Below, one piece after another: positions 19,262-27,957 of a stretch of DNA of 64,000 bases. The translations under genes were made by a program, and so were the position numbers. Source of the stretch: Allokutzneria sp. NRRL B-24872 (GTDB lineage Bacteria; Actinomycetota; Actinomycetes; Mycobacteriales; Pseudonocardiaceae); contig NZ_MUMH01000028.1 in assembly GCF_002155965.1 (NCBI RefSeq), positions 26,896 through 90,895 of the forward strand, in the 5' to 3' direction. The notes beneath the pieces were generated by a model. It had not been told where the DNA came from. It ran no database searches and was given only the letters and a program-made list of their open reading frames with translations. Positions within the stretch are counted from its first letter, which is position 1. Each line of letters begins with the position of its first letter.

Positions 19262-19283
19262 GCGGCGGGTCAGACTACGTTCC

Positions 19284-19979
19284 ATGCGCATCCTCGTTGT
19301 CGACGACGACCGGGCCGTTCGCGACTCGCTGAGGCGGTCGTTGCAGTTCAACGGCTATCAGGTCGAGATGGCCAGCGACGGTGTGCAGGCGCTGGAACAG
19401 CTCGGTGCCAGCAGGCCGGACGCCATGGTGCTCGACGTGATGATGCCGCGCCTTGACGGGCTCGAGGTCTGCCGCAGGCTCCGCAGTACCGGCGACGACC
19501 TGCCGATCCTCGTGCTCACCGCGCGCGACGCGGTGTCCGACCGGGTGGCCGGGCTCGACGCGGGCGCCGACGACTACCTGCCCAAGCCCTTCGCGCTCGA
19601 AGAACTGCTCGCGCGGCTGCGCGCCCTGCTCCGGCGCACCGGCCCCGGCCAGGACGACGCGGGCGCGGTCGCACCGACGCTGCGCTTCGCCGACCTCGAA
19701 CTCGACCCGGGCACCAGGGACGTGCGCAGGGGAGAGCGGCCGATCAGCCTGACGCGCACCGAGTTCTCGCTGCTGGAGTTGCTCCTCGCGCACCCGCGCC
19801 AGGTCCTCACCCGTGGCCGCATCCTCGAAGAGGTGTGGGGTTACGACTTCCCGACCTCCGGCAACGCCCTTGAGGTCTACGTGGGCTACCTGCGCCGCAA
19901 GACCGAGGCCTCGGGCGAGCCGCGGCTGCTGCACACCGTGCGCGGCGTGGGCTACGTGCTCCGGGAGACCGCTCCGTGA
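19284..19979 (+). CDS. mprA: OmpR-family response regulator MprA
   Basis: 231 residues: receiver with DDD near 8-10, phosphorylated Asp in MVLDVMMP (about 52) and Lys in LPKPFALEE (about 102), then a winged-helix domain with [12 protein letters not shown] and [10 protein letters not shown]. The neighbours mprB, pepD, moaB2 and mscL follow the M. tuberculosis Rv0981-Rv0985c order, so orthology with the envelope-stress regulator MprA is likely. The direct repeats upstream suggest autoregulation. Its stop overlaps mprB (GTGA). Confidence 0.9.
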   Translation: MRILVVDDDRAVRDSLRRSLQFNGYQVEMASDGVQALEQLGASRPDAMVLDVMMPRLDGLEVCRRLRSTGDDLPILVLTARDAVSDRVAGLDAGADDYLPKPFALEELLARLRALLRRTGPGQDDAGAVAPTLRFADLELDPGTRDVRRGERPISLTRTEFSLLELLLAHPRQVLTRGRILEEVWGYDFPTSGNALEVYVGYLRRKTEASGEPRLLHTVRGVGYVLRETAP

Positions 19980-21370
19980 CGCTGCCGACCGGGATGCGCC
20001 AGCGCTTCTCGCTCCAGTCCAGGATCACCGCGCTGGCCGCCTTCGGCGTGGGCTTCGCCGTCGCGCTGGTGTCGCTGGCCGCCTACATCACCGTGCGCTC
20101 CAGCCTGTACAGCCAGCTGGAGACCAAGCTGGAGGACCAGGCGCGGGAAGCGGTCAGCACGGCCATCGCGCAGGACAACTTCGAGGGCTTCCCCAGCGAC
20201 ATGTTCCAGATCTTCGGACTGAAGGTCGCGCTGCTGGAGGTGGACCGCACCGGGCACGTCACGCTCCAGGTCGGCAGCGGTGGCCGCTCAACCGCGCCGG
20301 TGGTCGGCCAGGACGAGATCGCGGTGGCGCTCGGCACGAACGACGCGAACAGCAGGGTCGACACCAAGACCGACACGCAGATCGCGGCCGCGCACATCCG
20401 GCCGGGGCTCGCGCTGGTCCTCGGCCAGTCGCTGTCCTCGCTCAAGGCGACGCTGAACCGGCTCGGCGTGGTGCTGGTCGTGGTCGGTGGCGCGGGCATC
20501 CTGCTCGCCGCCGCCGCGGGCACCGCCGTCGCGCGCGGCAGCCTCAGGCCGGTGAAGCGGCTGACCGAGGCGGCGGAGCACGTCGCGCGCACAGCGGAGC
20601 TGCGGCCGATCCCGATCACCGGCGACGACGAACTCGCCCGGCTCACGCAGGCGTTCAACTCCATGCTCGCGGCGCTCTCGGAGTCCCAGGAGCGCCAGCG
20701 CAGGCTCGTCGCCGACGCCGGGCACGAGTTGCGCACACCGCTGACCTCCTTGCGCACCAACCTGGAACTGCTGTTGGCCTCGCAGCGCGCCGACACGCCG
20801 AACCTCTCCGAAGAGGACCGCTCGGAGATCTATGAGGACGTCCGCGCGCAGGTCAACGAACTGTCCACTTTGGTCGGTGACCTGGTCGAGCTGGCCCGCG
20901 ACGACGCCCCCGGTGTTGTGCACGAGCCGGTGGAGATGGTGGACGTGGTGGAGCGCGCGCTCGAACGCGCCCGCCGCCGCGCGCCGAGCCTGGAGTTCGA
21001 GGCGAGCCTGCGCCCGTGGGTGCTCGACGGCGACGCGAACGCCCTGGAGCGCGCCGCGCTGAACCTGCTGGACAACGCCGCCAAGTGGAGCCCGCCAGGT
21101 GGTCACGTCCGCGTCGAGCTGCGCCAGGCCGGACAGGGCGTCGCGCTGCTCGAAGTCGCCGACGCGGGCCGGGGCATCGCGGACGCGGACCTGCCGCACG
21201 TGTTCGAACGGTTCTACCGCTCGTCGGAAGCGCGCACGCTGCCCGGCTCCGGCCTGGGCCTGGCGATCGTCAAGCAGGTCGCCGAGCGCCACGGCGGAAC
21301 CGCGACCGCAGGGCACGCCCCCGAAGGCGGAGCGCTCATGTCGATCTGGCTCCCGGGGCGCCCCGGCTGA
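19976..21370 (+). CDS. mprB: Sensor histidine kinase MprB
   Basis: 464 residues. Membrane helices near 20-42 and 165-187 bound an extracellular sensor of about 120 residues. Then come HAMP (about 188-240), dimerisation with phospho-His in [15 protein letters not shown] (about 245), and ATPase boxes [17 protein letters not shown] and [11 protein letters not shown]. In mycobacteria MprB senses membrane stress. GTG 19976 overlaps the mprA stop. What follows is not pepD but a degenerate galactosidase region. Confidence 0.9.
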   Translation: MTLPTGMRQRFSLQSRITALAAFGVGFAVALVSLAAYITVRSSLYSQLETKLEDQAREAVSTAIAQDNFEGFPSDMFQIFGLKVALLEVDRTGHVTLQVGSGGRSTAPVVGQDEIAVALGTNDANSRVDTKTDTQIAAAHIRPGLALVLGQSLSSLKATLNRLGVVLVVVGGAGILLAAAAGTAVARGSLRPVKRLTEAAEHVARTAELRPIPITGDDELARLTQAFNSMLAALSESQERQRRLVADAGHELRTPLTSLRTNLELLLASQRADTPNLSEEDRSEIYEDVRAQVNELSTLVGDLVELARDDAPGVVHEPVEMVDVVERALERARRRAPSLEFEASLRPWVLDGDANALERAALNLLDNAAKWSPPGGHVRVELRQAGQGVALLEVADAGRGIADADLPHVFERFYRSSEARTLPGSGLGLAIVKQVAERHGGTATAGHAPEGGALMSIWLPGRPG

Positions 21371-21499
21371 GCCCCATCCCCCCCGGGTCAGGTGAAGCGC
21401 GTGGTCTCCAACCCCAGGAGGCCAAGCCCCGCAAGCGATCCGAGGACGCGCGCGGGCCACCGTTGGCGCTGATGTGCTCGGCCCACTCCGCCCGGTGCT

Positions 21500-22040
21500 C
21501 GACGGCAGCTGCGGCGCACCGCAGCCCAGGAGGTAGGCGTCCTCGCCGATCGCTTCGCGGACCAACGCCAAGCCGCTGCGGTAGGCCTCGATCGCGGTCA
21601 CCTCCGCGTGCCGCTGGCCGGGCACCGCGCCCGCGTACACAAAGTCGATCTTGTGATGGTCGATGCCCCAGTCAGCGAAGGTCGCGAAACCGCGGCCGGA
21701 TGCGTGGTGTCCAGCGCGTACGGCTCCTGCTCCCGGTTGTGCCCGACCCGCACGGGATTTTCTTTGCCCGCCAACCAGTCCGGGAGCTCAGCCAGCAACT
21801 CCGACCGCGCGCCCACGAGGAACGGCGCCGTCCAGATCCCCGCTCGGCGACCGCGAACAGACCTTCGCCGCAGTAGGTGCCCGACGCGGGGTCGGTCGTC
21901 GACGGGGACCACGACTGCCAGCCCTGCTCGTGCACGACGGTGTCTTCGCTGGTCGGGATCTCCGCGATGAGCTCCACCGGGTCCGGCTCTCCCTGTTCGC
22001 TTGTGCGTGAGCTTGCTCGCCACCGAACGAACTCGAACAC
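21500..22040 (-). pseudogene. Degenerate alpha-galactosidase (GH36-like) gene
   Basis: Minus-strand fragments of one enzyme are spread over three frames: VVHEQGWQSWSPST and CGEGLFAV (22040 to about 21850), GIWTAPFLVGARSELLAELP and LDTTHPAA (about 21846-21690), then FATFADWGIDHHKIDFVYAG and AYLLGCGAPQLPSS (about 21690-21510). These are hallmark segments of GH36 alpha-galactosidases of about 700 residues. Large internal and C-terminal parts are missing and the frames do not join, so the gene is dead. It lies beside deoR-galT, suggesting a former galactoside locus. Confidence 0.75.
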
Positions 22041-22224
22041 GCTGCCCGATAGTCATGCTAAGCACGATTTATTCGACCCTGCTGCCCTTTTCGGTTCTAC
22101 GGCGATCAACTAGTTGTCTGAAAGGGCTCAACCTGGACGCAACTTCGTGTTGGACTGTGTTGACGTTGCCCCTCGGACTGGGTCAGTCTGGGTGGGTGGA
22201 GCCGTCAAGGGGAAGAGGTGCGCG

Positions 22225-23031
22225 GTGCTGGCGCGGCAACGACAGGCGGTGATCCTCGAAGAGGTGCGCAGGACCGGGGCGGTGCGGGTCAGCGACCTCG
22301 TGACCAGGCTCGGCGTCTCCGACATGACCGTGCGCAGAGACCTCGACGCGCTCGCCCGGCGGGGCCAGGTGGAGAAGGTCTACGGCGGCGCGACCTCGGC
22401 GACCGGCCGCAGCACCGACGAGCCCGGCTTCGAGGCCAAGTCCGTCCGCCAGCTCCCGGAGAAGGAGGCCATCGCCGCGATGGCCGCCGAACTCGTCCGG
22501 CCCGGCACGGCGATCGGTCTCTCCGCGGGGACCACGACCTGGACCCTGGCGCGCTACCTCGACGACGTGGCCGACCTGACCGTCGTCACCAACTCGATCC
22601 GCGTCGCCGACGTGCTCCAGCAGCGCGGGCGCACCGACCGGACCGTGGTGCTCACCGGCGGCGTGCGCACGCCCTCCGACGCGCTCGTCGGCCCGGTCGC
22701 GGTGCAGGCGCTGCGCTCGCTGCACCTCGACCTGGTGTTCCTCGGCGTGCACGGGATGGCGCTGAACGCCGGGTTCACCACGCCCAACCTCAACGAGAGC
22801 GAGACCGACCGCGCGCTGGTCGACGCGGCGAGCAACCTCGTGGTGCTGGCCGACCACACCAAGTGGGCCACGGTCGGCATCTCCACCATCGCCCAGCTGG
22901 ACGAAGCGCACGTGCTGGTCAGCGACGAGGGCCTGGACGAGGGCGCGCGCGAGGTCCTCTCCGAGCACGTCGACGAACTCGTGCTCGCCCCCGTTCCCAC
23001 CCGCAGGACTCAGCCGGAGGTCGGCGCGTGA
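22225..23031 (+). CDS. DeoR/GlpR-family transcriptional regulator
   Basis: 268 residues: N-terminal DeoR helix-turn-helix (VRVSDLVTRLGVSDMTVRRD, about 18-37) and a C-terminal sugar-phosphate sensor (AIGLSAGTTTWTLA, LTGGVRTPSDALVG, FLGVHGMALNAGF, VVLADHTKW). It probably represses the coupled galT gene and responds to a sugar phosphate. GTG 22225 is preferred, with GAAGAGG upstream; an earlier GTG at 22114 would add 37 unlikely residues. Its stop overlaps galT (GTGA). Confidence 0.88.
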   Translation: MLARQRQAVILEEVRRTGAVRVSDLVTRLGVSDMTVRRDLDALARRGQVEKVYGGATSATGRSTDEPGFEAKSVRQLPEKEAIAAMAAELVRPGTAIGLSAGTTTWTLARYLDDVADLTVVTNSIRVADVLQQRGRTDRTVVLTGGVRTPSDALVGPVAVQALRSLHLDLVFLGVHGMALNAGFTTPNLNESETDRALVDAASNLVVLADHTKWATVGISTIAQLDEAHVLVSDEGLDEGAREVLSEHVDELVLAPVPTRRTQPEVGA

Positions 23032-24110
23032 GGCGCAGCAGCAACCACCTCGCGGACGGCCGCGAGATCATCTACTTCGACGACACCGAGACCGCCCCGC
23101 GCGCCGCCGAGGACACGCGCGACCTGCCCGAGCAGGCGCCGCGCTCGGAGATCCGCCGCGACCCGCTGACCGGCGAGTGGGTCGGCATGGCCGCGCACCG
23201 GCAGACCCGCATCTACAAGCCACCGGCCGACCTGTGCCCGCTGTGCCCGACCTCGCCGGGGCGGCCGACCGAGATCCCCGAGTCCAGCTACGACGTGGTG
23301 GTCTTCGAGAACCGCTTCCCGTCCTTCGCCCAGGGCGTTCCCGCTCTACCGTCCACTGTGGACGGAATGCCCATGGTGGAGCAGGCCGGAGGGCTCGGCC
23401 GCTGCGAGGTCGTCTGCTTCACCTCCGACCACGAGTCCTCCTTCGGCGGGCTCAGCCCCGCGCGGGTGCGCACCGTCGTGGACGCGTGGGCCGACCGCAC
23501 GAGCACGCTCAGCGCGCTGCCCGGCGTGGAGCAGGTCTTCTGCTTCGAGAACCGCGGCGAAGAGATCGGCGTGACGCTGCACCACCCGCACGGCCAGATC
23601 TACGGCTACCCGTTCGTCACACCGCGCACTGAGCGCATGCTCGCCACAGCCCGCGATTACCACGCCGAGCACGGTCGGCACGTCCTCGGCGACGTTCTGG
23701 CGGCAGAGCGCGCTGCGGAGATCCGCGTCATCGGCTCCACGGAGCACTGGACCGCCTTCGTGCCGGCCGCCGCGCGATGGCCGGTCGAGGTGCTGCTCGT
23801 GCCGCACCGCCAAGTCCCCGACATCCCCGCGCTCAGCGACGCCGAGCGCGACGACTTCGGCCGCCTCTACCTCGATGTGCTCGGCAGGCTCGACGGGCTC
23901 TACGACAAGCCGTTGCCCTACATCGCCGCCTGGCACCAGGCCCCGGTCCGGGTCGGCCGCGAGCACTCGTGGCTGCACCTCCAGGTGTTCTCCGTGCTGC
24001 GCACCGCGGACAAGCTGAAGTATCTGGCGGGCTCGGAGTCGGGGATGGCGGTGTGGGTCAACGACGCCACGCCGGAGCAGATCGCCGAGCGGCTGCGTGC
24101 CTCCGGGTGA
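23028..24110 (+). CDS. galT: Galactose-1-phosphate uridylyltransferase
   Basis: 360 residues. Structural zinc pair CPLC (about 65), and the active site HPHGQ (about 187) in LHHPHGQIYGYP with the uridylylated histidine. GalT swaps UMP between UDP-glucose and galactose 1-phosphate in the Leloir pathway; galU at 29062 supplies UDP-glucose. The expected partner galK is absent and pepD follows instead. A Ser-Thr-Val-Asp palindrome lies at 23351-23363. Start GTG 23028 overlaps the regulator's stop. Confidence 0.92.
   Translation: MRRSSNHLADGREIIYFDDTETAPRAAEDTRDLPEQAPRSEIRRDPLTGEWVGMAAHRQTRIYKPPADLCPLCPTSPGRPTEIPESSYDVVVFENRFPSFAQGVPALPSTVDGMPMVEQAGGLGRCEVVCFTSDHESSFGGLSPARVRTVVDAWADRTSTLSALPGVEQVFCFENRGEEIGVTLHHPHGQIYGYPFVTPRTERMLATARDYHAEHGRHVLGDVLAAERAAEIRVIGSTEHWTAFVPAAARWPVEVLLVPHRQVPDIPALSDAERDDFGRLYLDVLGRLDGLYDKPLPYIAAWHQAPVRVGREHSWLHLQVFSVLRTADKLKYLAGSESGMAVWVNDATPEQIAERLRASG
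23351..23363. repeat. GTCCACWGTGGAC palindrome, copy 2
   Basis: GTCCACTGTGGAC inside galT, read in frame as Ser-Thr-Val-Asp (PSTVDG). Confidence 0.85.
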
Positions 24111-24133
24111 ATTGACGGCGTATCCACAAGCGA

Positions 24134-24163
24134 ACCCCAGGCGTGTCTAAGCCTCTTCTCAGG
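24134..24163 (+). promoter_or_regulatory. MprA-box-like direct repeat before pepD
   Basis: ACCCCAGG (24134), GTCTAAGC (24145) and TTCTCAGG (24156) keep the 11-bp period seen before mprA. The last unit is identical to one of the mprA units and ends 22 bp before ATG 24186, the same distance as at mprA. No Shine-Dalgarno sequence follows, so the mRNA may be leaderless. Confidence 0.55.
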
Positions 24164-24185
24164 TCGGCACTCCAGAGTGGTTCCC

Positions 24186-25514
24186 ATGACGGACAACACC
24201 TCCGGCGCCTCGGGCGGACAGCCTGAGCGCCCGCAGCAGCCGACCGAGGGCACCACCCCGCAGCAGCAGGGTGCGCCGGAGGCCACCGCAGCCCAGCAGC
24301 AGCCGCACGCGGGCTACGGCGGCCAGCCCTACCCGCAGCAGGACAACGGCCCCCTGACCAACCCGCTCGGCATCCCGGTGCAGCACCAGCAGCCCTACCC
24401 GCAGCAGAAGCCGAAGTCCGGCAGGGGCAAGCTCGTCGCGGGCGCGCTGATCTTCGCGCTGCTCGGCGGCGCGGCGGGCGGTGTCGGCGGCGGCCTGCTC
24501 GGCTACAACCTCGCGCTCGACAACAGCTCCTACAACGCGCTCGACGCGCCCCGGCCCGACGCCAGCAACGTGAACAGCCCCGCCCCCGCGGGCAGCGTGG
24601 AGGCCGTCGCGCAGAAGGTGCTGCCGAGCGTCGTGCAGTTGCAGACGCAGAGCGGATCGGGCTCCGGCGTCGTGCTCAGCTCGGACGGCATGATCCTGAC
24701 CAACAACCACGTGGTCGAAGAGGCTGCGGCCGGTGGCGGCCAGATCCGCATCCAGTTCAAGGACGGCAGGACCGCGCCCGCCAAGATCATCGGCGTCGAC
24801 CCCACCTCCGACCTCGCCGTGGTCAAGGCCGAGGGCGTCAGCGGGCTCACCCCGGTCGAGCTCGGCCGCTCCGGCAACCTCCGCGTCGGCCAGCAGGTCG
24901 TCGCCATCGGCGCCCCGTTCGGCCTGAGCAACACGGTCACCAGCGGCATCGTCAGCGCGCTGCAGCGGCCCGTGCGCACCGGCAACGAGGCGGGCGACAG
25001 CACCGTGATGGACGCGGTGCAGACGGACGCCGCGATCAACCCCGGTAACTCCGGCGGTCCGCTGGTGGACATGAGCGGCAAGGTCATCGGCATCAACACC
25101 GCGATCAAGACGGCCAGCGGCGGCCAGCAGCAGTCCGGCGGCTCCATCGGCCTCGGCTTCGCCATCCCGATCGACCAGGCCATGCGCATCGCCAACGAGC
25201 TGCGCACCAACGGCAAAGCCACCCACGCCGTGCTCGGCGTGACGCTCGCGCCGCAGCAACAGCGCTCCGCGACGGCGGCCAACGGCGCGGCCGTCGGCAC
25301 TGTCGAGCCGAACTCGGCGGCCGAGGCCGCGGGCATCAAGCAGGGGGACGTGATCACCAAGCTGGACGGCCGGCGGATCAACGACACCGACTCGCTGATC
25401 GCCGCGGTCCGCTCGCACGACCCGAACTCCAAGGTCAAGGTCACCGTCGCCAGCGGCGGTACCGAACGCGAGGTCGAGCTGACGCTGGGCAGCAGGGTGC
25501 TCAGCGGAGGCTGA
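24186..25514 (+). CDS. pepD: HtrA-like serine protease PepD (S1C)
   Basis: 442 residues: a Gln/Pro-rich cytoplasmic tail (about 1-78), one membrane helix (about 82-112), a trypsin-like domain with His in LTNNHVVE, Asp in TSDLAVVK and Ser in NPGNSGGPL, and a C-terminal PDZ domain (about 350-435, IKQGDVITKLDG). It degrades or refolds damaged proteins outside the membrane and in mycobacteria belongs to the MprAB stress response. ATG 24186 is chosen over GTG 24177 because the repeat-to-start distance then equals that at mprA. Confidence 0.9.
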   Translation: MTDNTSGASGGQPERPQQPTEGTTPQQQGAPEATAAQQQPHAGYGGQPYPQQDNGPLTNPLGIPVQHQQPYPQQKPKSGRGKLVAGALIFALLGGAAGGVGGGLLGYNLALDNSSYNALDAPRPDASNVNSPAPAGSVEAVAQKVLPSVVQLQTQSGSGSGVVLSSDGMILTNNHVVEEAAAGGGQIRIQFKDGRTAPAKIIGVDPTSDLAVVKAEGVSGLTPVELGRSGNLRVGQQVVAIGAPFGLSNTVTSGIVSALQRPVRTGNEAGDSTVMDAVQTDAAINPGNSGGPLVDMSGKVIGINTAIKTASGGQQQSGGSIGLGFAIPIDQAMRIANELRTNGKATHAVLGVTLAPQQQRSATAANGAAVGTVEPNSAAEAAGIKQGDVITKLDGRRINDTDSLIAAVRSHDPNSKVKVTVASGGTEREVELTLGSRVLSGG

Positions 25515-25525
25515 CCTCCACGAAG

Positions 25526-25571
25526 GAACGCGGGTTCCCGGCCAGCCCTCGCGCCGGGGACCCGCGCTCCG
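25526..25571. terminator. Hairpin between pepD and moaB2
   Basis: 25526-25543 pairs with 25554-25571 over about 18 bp with two mismatches and a 10-nt loop. There is no T-run, so termination would be inefficient; it may instead separate pepD and moaB2 expression by processing. Confidence 0.45.
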
Positions 25572-25596
25572 TCCTGTCCGATCCCCGGGGGAGCGC

Positions 25597-26160
25597 ATGA
25601 GACCGAACCTGATCGTCGAACCTTCCACGCACGCCGTGCCCGAGCCGACTAACGTGCTCCTCATGGAACGCACCGCGAAGCTCGGCCGTGCCCTCGTCGT
25701 GCTCGTCGACGACCGCCTGGCACACGGCGAACACGAGGACACCACCGGGCCGCTGGTCACCGAGCTGCTCGAAGAAGCAGGCTTCATCGTGGACGGCACC
25801 GTCGCGGTCGCCGGCGAGATCGTGGAGATCCGCAACGCGCTCAACACCGCGGTCATCGGCGGCGTGGACCTGGTGATCACCGTCGGCGGCACCGGTGTGT
25901 CCCCACGCGATGTCACCCCGGACGCCACGGTCGGCGTGCTCGACCGCCCGCTGCCCGGTGTCGCCGAGGCCCTGCGCGCCTCCGGCCTGGCCGCCGGAGC
26001 GGTGGACGCCGGCATCTCGCGCGGCGTCGTCGGCGTGTCCGGCAGCACCCTCGTGGTCAACCTCGCCGCGTCGCGCTCCTCGGTCCGCGACGGCATGGCC
26101 ACGCTGACCCCGTTGGTGCAGCACGTGATCGAGCAGCTCTCCGGCATCGAAGAGGCGTGA
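25597..26160 (+). CDS. moaB2: MoaB2/MogA-type molybdenum cofactor protein
   Basis: 187 residues with the molybdopterin-binding fold: ALVVLVDDRLAHGEHEDTTG, TVGGTGVSPRDVTPDAT (about 95-111) and GVSGSTLVVNLAASRSSVRD. The family adenylylates molybdopterin or binds precursor Z; the actinobacterial MoaB2 role is less certain. The product fits Rv0984 in length and position. ATG 25597 follows GGGGGAG; ATG 25663 would shorten it to the conserved core. Confidence 0.85.
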   Translation: MRPNLIVEPSTHAVPEPTNVLLMERTAKLGRALVVLVDDRLAHGEHEDTTGPLVTELLEEAGFIVDGTVAVAGEIVEIRNALNTAVIGGVDLVITVGGTGVSPRDVTPDATVGVLDRPLPGVAEALRASGLAAGAVDAGISRGVVGVSGSTLVVNLAASRSSVRDGMATLTPLVQHVIEQLSGIEEA

Positions 26161-26170
26161 GGCGGCGTCG

Positions 26171-26347
26171 GTGACGGGCGAGCCAGCCGAGCGCGAGCAG
26201 GCCGAGCAGCATCGCAGAAAGCTCGACGAGCTCTTCGGCGACGTGCTCCCGGAGACCACCTCCGACGAGCGCGATCCCGGCGACCGCGCCGACCGCACCT
26301 CAGACGCCTGGTACTACGAGAACCGCCCGCCCCACCACGACGCCTGA
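26171..26347 (+). CDS. Small conserved-looking hypothetical protein
   Basis: 58 residues from GTG 26171, starting VTGEPAEREQ, with ELFGDVLPETTSDERD in the middle and ending WYYENRPPHHDA. Third-position G/C is strong throughout, and the gene follows moaB2 after 10 bp, so it is probably its last operon partner. It is acidic and has no membrane segment. Function unknown. Confidence 0.6.
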   Translation: MTGEPAEREQAEQHRRKLDELFGDVLPETTSDERDPGDRADRTSDAWYYENRPPHHDA

Positions 26348-26349
26348 TC

Positions 26350-26411
26350 CCCGTTTCGTACTCATAGCAGGAAAAGAGCGCTCCCAATTCCCGCTATGAG
26401 TACGAAACGGG
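26350..26411. repeat. 19-bp perfect inverted repeat between convergent genes
   Basis: Arms 26350-26368 and 26393-26411 are perfect complements around a 24-nt loop that contains the small palindrome GAGCGCTC. It lies directly after the small hypothetical gene and before the convergent antitoxin-like gene. It can terminate both, but its low G/C in the arms (TTTCGTACTCATAGC) is unlike ordinary terminators here, so a repetitive element is possible. Confidence 0.6.
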
Positions 26412-26425
26412 TGTTGCCGGCGGGC

Positions 26426-26668
26426 CTACTTCTTGCGGTCGGGGTCGAGGACGTTCTCCAGCTTGGTGCTGACGTCCTCGATCTTGTCGTGGTACTTCCC
26501 GCCCGTGGCCTTGTCCAGCTTCGACGCGGCCAGGTCGACCCCGCGCGCCGCGGCGTCACCGGCCTTCTCGGCGAGCGGACCCGCCTTCTCCTTGGCCTGC
26601 TCCGCGAGCGGGCCGACCTTCTCCTTCGCCTGGTTGGCGAGTTCCTTGGCCTTGTCCAGGAAGCTCAT
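26426..26668 (-). CDS. MT0933/Rv0909-like antitoxin-type protein
   Basis: 80 residues, lysine/alanine-rich and helical, with two copies of a PLAEQAKEKAG-like unit and the family ending GGKYHDKIEDVSTKLEN. In M. tuberculosis the relative Rv0909 is annotated as an antitoxin beside an SRPBCC-type toxin. No toxin candidate is adjacent, so this may be an orphan or have another role. Confidence 0.7.
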   Translation of the reverse strand: MSFLDKAKELANQAKEKVGPLAEQAKEKAGPLAEKAGDAAARGVDLAASKLDKATGGKYHDKIEDVSTKLENVLDPDRKK

Positions 26669-26749
26669 TGCCTTGTCCCTCCACCGCGGCGGTGTGCCGT
26701 CCTGGTTCCGACGCTACCCAGGACGGCGCACCGGCGCAGTGGTCGCGGT

Positions 26750-27151
26750 TCAGCGCTGGGTGTTGCGCTCCTGCAGCAGGTCGCGGATCTCGGTCAGCAG
26801 TTCCACGTCGGTCGGCTTCGACGGGCCGGCCTCCTTGCCCCGCTCGCGCCGCTCCTGGATCTTCTTGATCGGCAGGACGAGGACGAAGTAGACCACCGCG
26901 GCGACGATCAGGAAGTTGATCGCCGCGTTGATCACGGTGCCCAGGTCGATGAACGTGGACGGCTTGTCACCGACGAGCTGGAAGCCAAGCCCCTGCGCCG
27001 GGTCCGAACCGCCGATCGAGTTGATCAACGGCTTGATGATGCCGGTGGTGAACGCCGTGACGATCGCCGTGAACGCGCTGCCGATGACCACGGCCACCGC
27101 GAGCTCGACCACGTTGCCGCGCATGATGAAGTCTTTGAAGCCCTTAAGCAC
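26750..27151 (-). CDS. mscL: Large-conductance mechanosensitive channel
   Basis: 133 residues: N-terminal amphipathic MLKGFKDFIMRGNVVELAVAV, first membrane helix to about 43, extracellular loop, second helix (about 77-97), and a cytoplasmic charged helix. The glycine/alanine-rich pore helix is typical. It releases solutes under hypo-osmotic shock. It follows moaB2 on the opposite strand as in mycobacteria (Rv0985c). Confidence 0.95.
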   Translation of the reverse strand: MLKGFKDFIMRGNVVELAVAVVIGSAFTAIVTAFTTGIIKPLINSIGGSDPAQGLGFQLVGDKPSTFIDLGTVINAAINFLIVAAVVYFVLVLPIKKIQERRERGKEAGPSKPTDVELLTEIRDLLQERNTQR

Positions 27152-27199
27152 TGCTGCCCCTTTTGGTCCTGTGCCGACTGGCCCGCACAGAGTAAACAG

Positions 27200-27829
27200 T
27201 CATCTCCGTAGCGTGATCGCCACCGGTCGGGTGAGCCCGGCCGCCGCGACGCGGGTGGCGTCCTCCCTGGTCAGCGCGAGGACGACGAGGCGCTCCGCCC
27301 GATTGGCGAGGCCGCGCGCGTCCTTCTCGCCGCGAACCGCGAGCACCACGGCGTCCTCGGCGAGCACGGCCGACTCCTGAGCGATCACGTCCACCCGGCT
27401 ACCCGCTCGCAGCAGGTCGGCAACACCGGGGTCGGCGGGGCGCACGGCGACCGCCGCCCCGTTGGCGTCACCGGTGACCAGGCCGGTGAGCTCGGGCCCG
27501 GCGAGGCGCAGGTCGGTCAGCGGTTCCCCGCGTCGCGCCGCGCCCACCAGTAATCGCCCGGAAACCGTTGCGGCGACTGGGAGAGCGCCGTCCGGTACTG
27601 AGTCCGTGGTGAAGGCGTGCGGGCGAACGTCATCGGCAGTGAGCACCGCTCCGGGTGCCAGATCCCGTGCGGCCACGAGGACGCGCACGCTCTCCGCCGG
27701 TGGCGCGCAGGCCAGAAACGCCGCCAGGGCAACGAGAAGCGCCGTCAGCAGCCTGCGCAGGAGCACGATCCGGCCGCGCAGCAACCGCCCTATCCGGTCG
27801 CGGGGCAGCGGCGCCAGGGTCCCGCCCAT
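27200..27829 (-). CDS. SAF-domain protein, CpaB/RcpC-like
   Basis: 209 residues. A membrane helix (about 22-42, LLRRLLTALLVALAAFL) is followed by a SAF domain (VRVLVAARDLAPGAVLTADD, about 48-67) and an RcpC-like region. Proteins of this type belong to Flp pilus or secretion assemblies, but no tad genes are near. It probably sits in the membrane with its domain outside. Function is inferred from the domain only. Confidence 0.75.
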   Translation of the reverse strand: MGGTLAPLPRDRIGRLLRGRIVLLRRLLTALLVALAAFLACAPPAESVRVLVAARDLAPGAVLTADDVRPHAFTTDSVPDGALPVAATVSGRLLVGAARRGEPLTDLRLAGPELTGLVTGDANGAAVAVRPADPGVADLLRAGSRVDVIAQESAVLAEDAVVLAVRGEKDARGLANRAERLVVLALTREDATRVAAAGLTRPVAITLRR

Positions 27830-27910
27830 CGAGCCTCCTGAAGTCGTTGTGGGTCAGCGACTTCGACGTTAGGAGGTGATGGGGTGCGGTCCGGCCCTCG
27901 GCGGCCAAGT

Positions 27911-27938
27911 TGTGGACAACTGGTGCCGCTGTGGACAA
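27911..27938 (-). promoter_or_regulatory. Pair of DnaA-box-like 9-mers
   Basis: TGTGGACAA occurs at 27911-27919 and 27930-27938, same orientation, 19 bp apart; the reverse complement TTGTCCACA is the high-GC actinobacterial DnaA box. They lie between the FmdB and SAF genes, about 100 bp before the SAF start. They may titrate DnaA or regulate the SAF gene. Confidence 0.5.
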
Positions 27939-27957
27939 CTAGCCGGATCAGGTGGCC

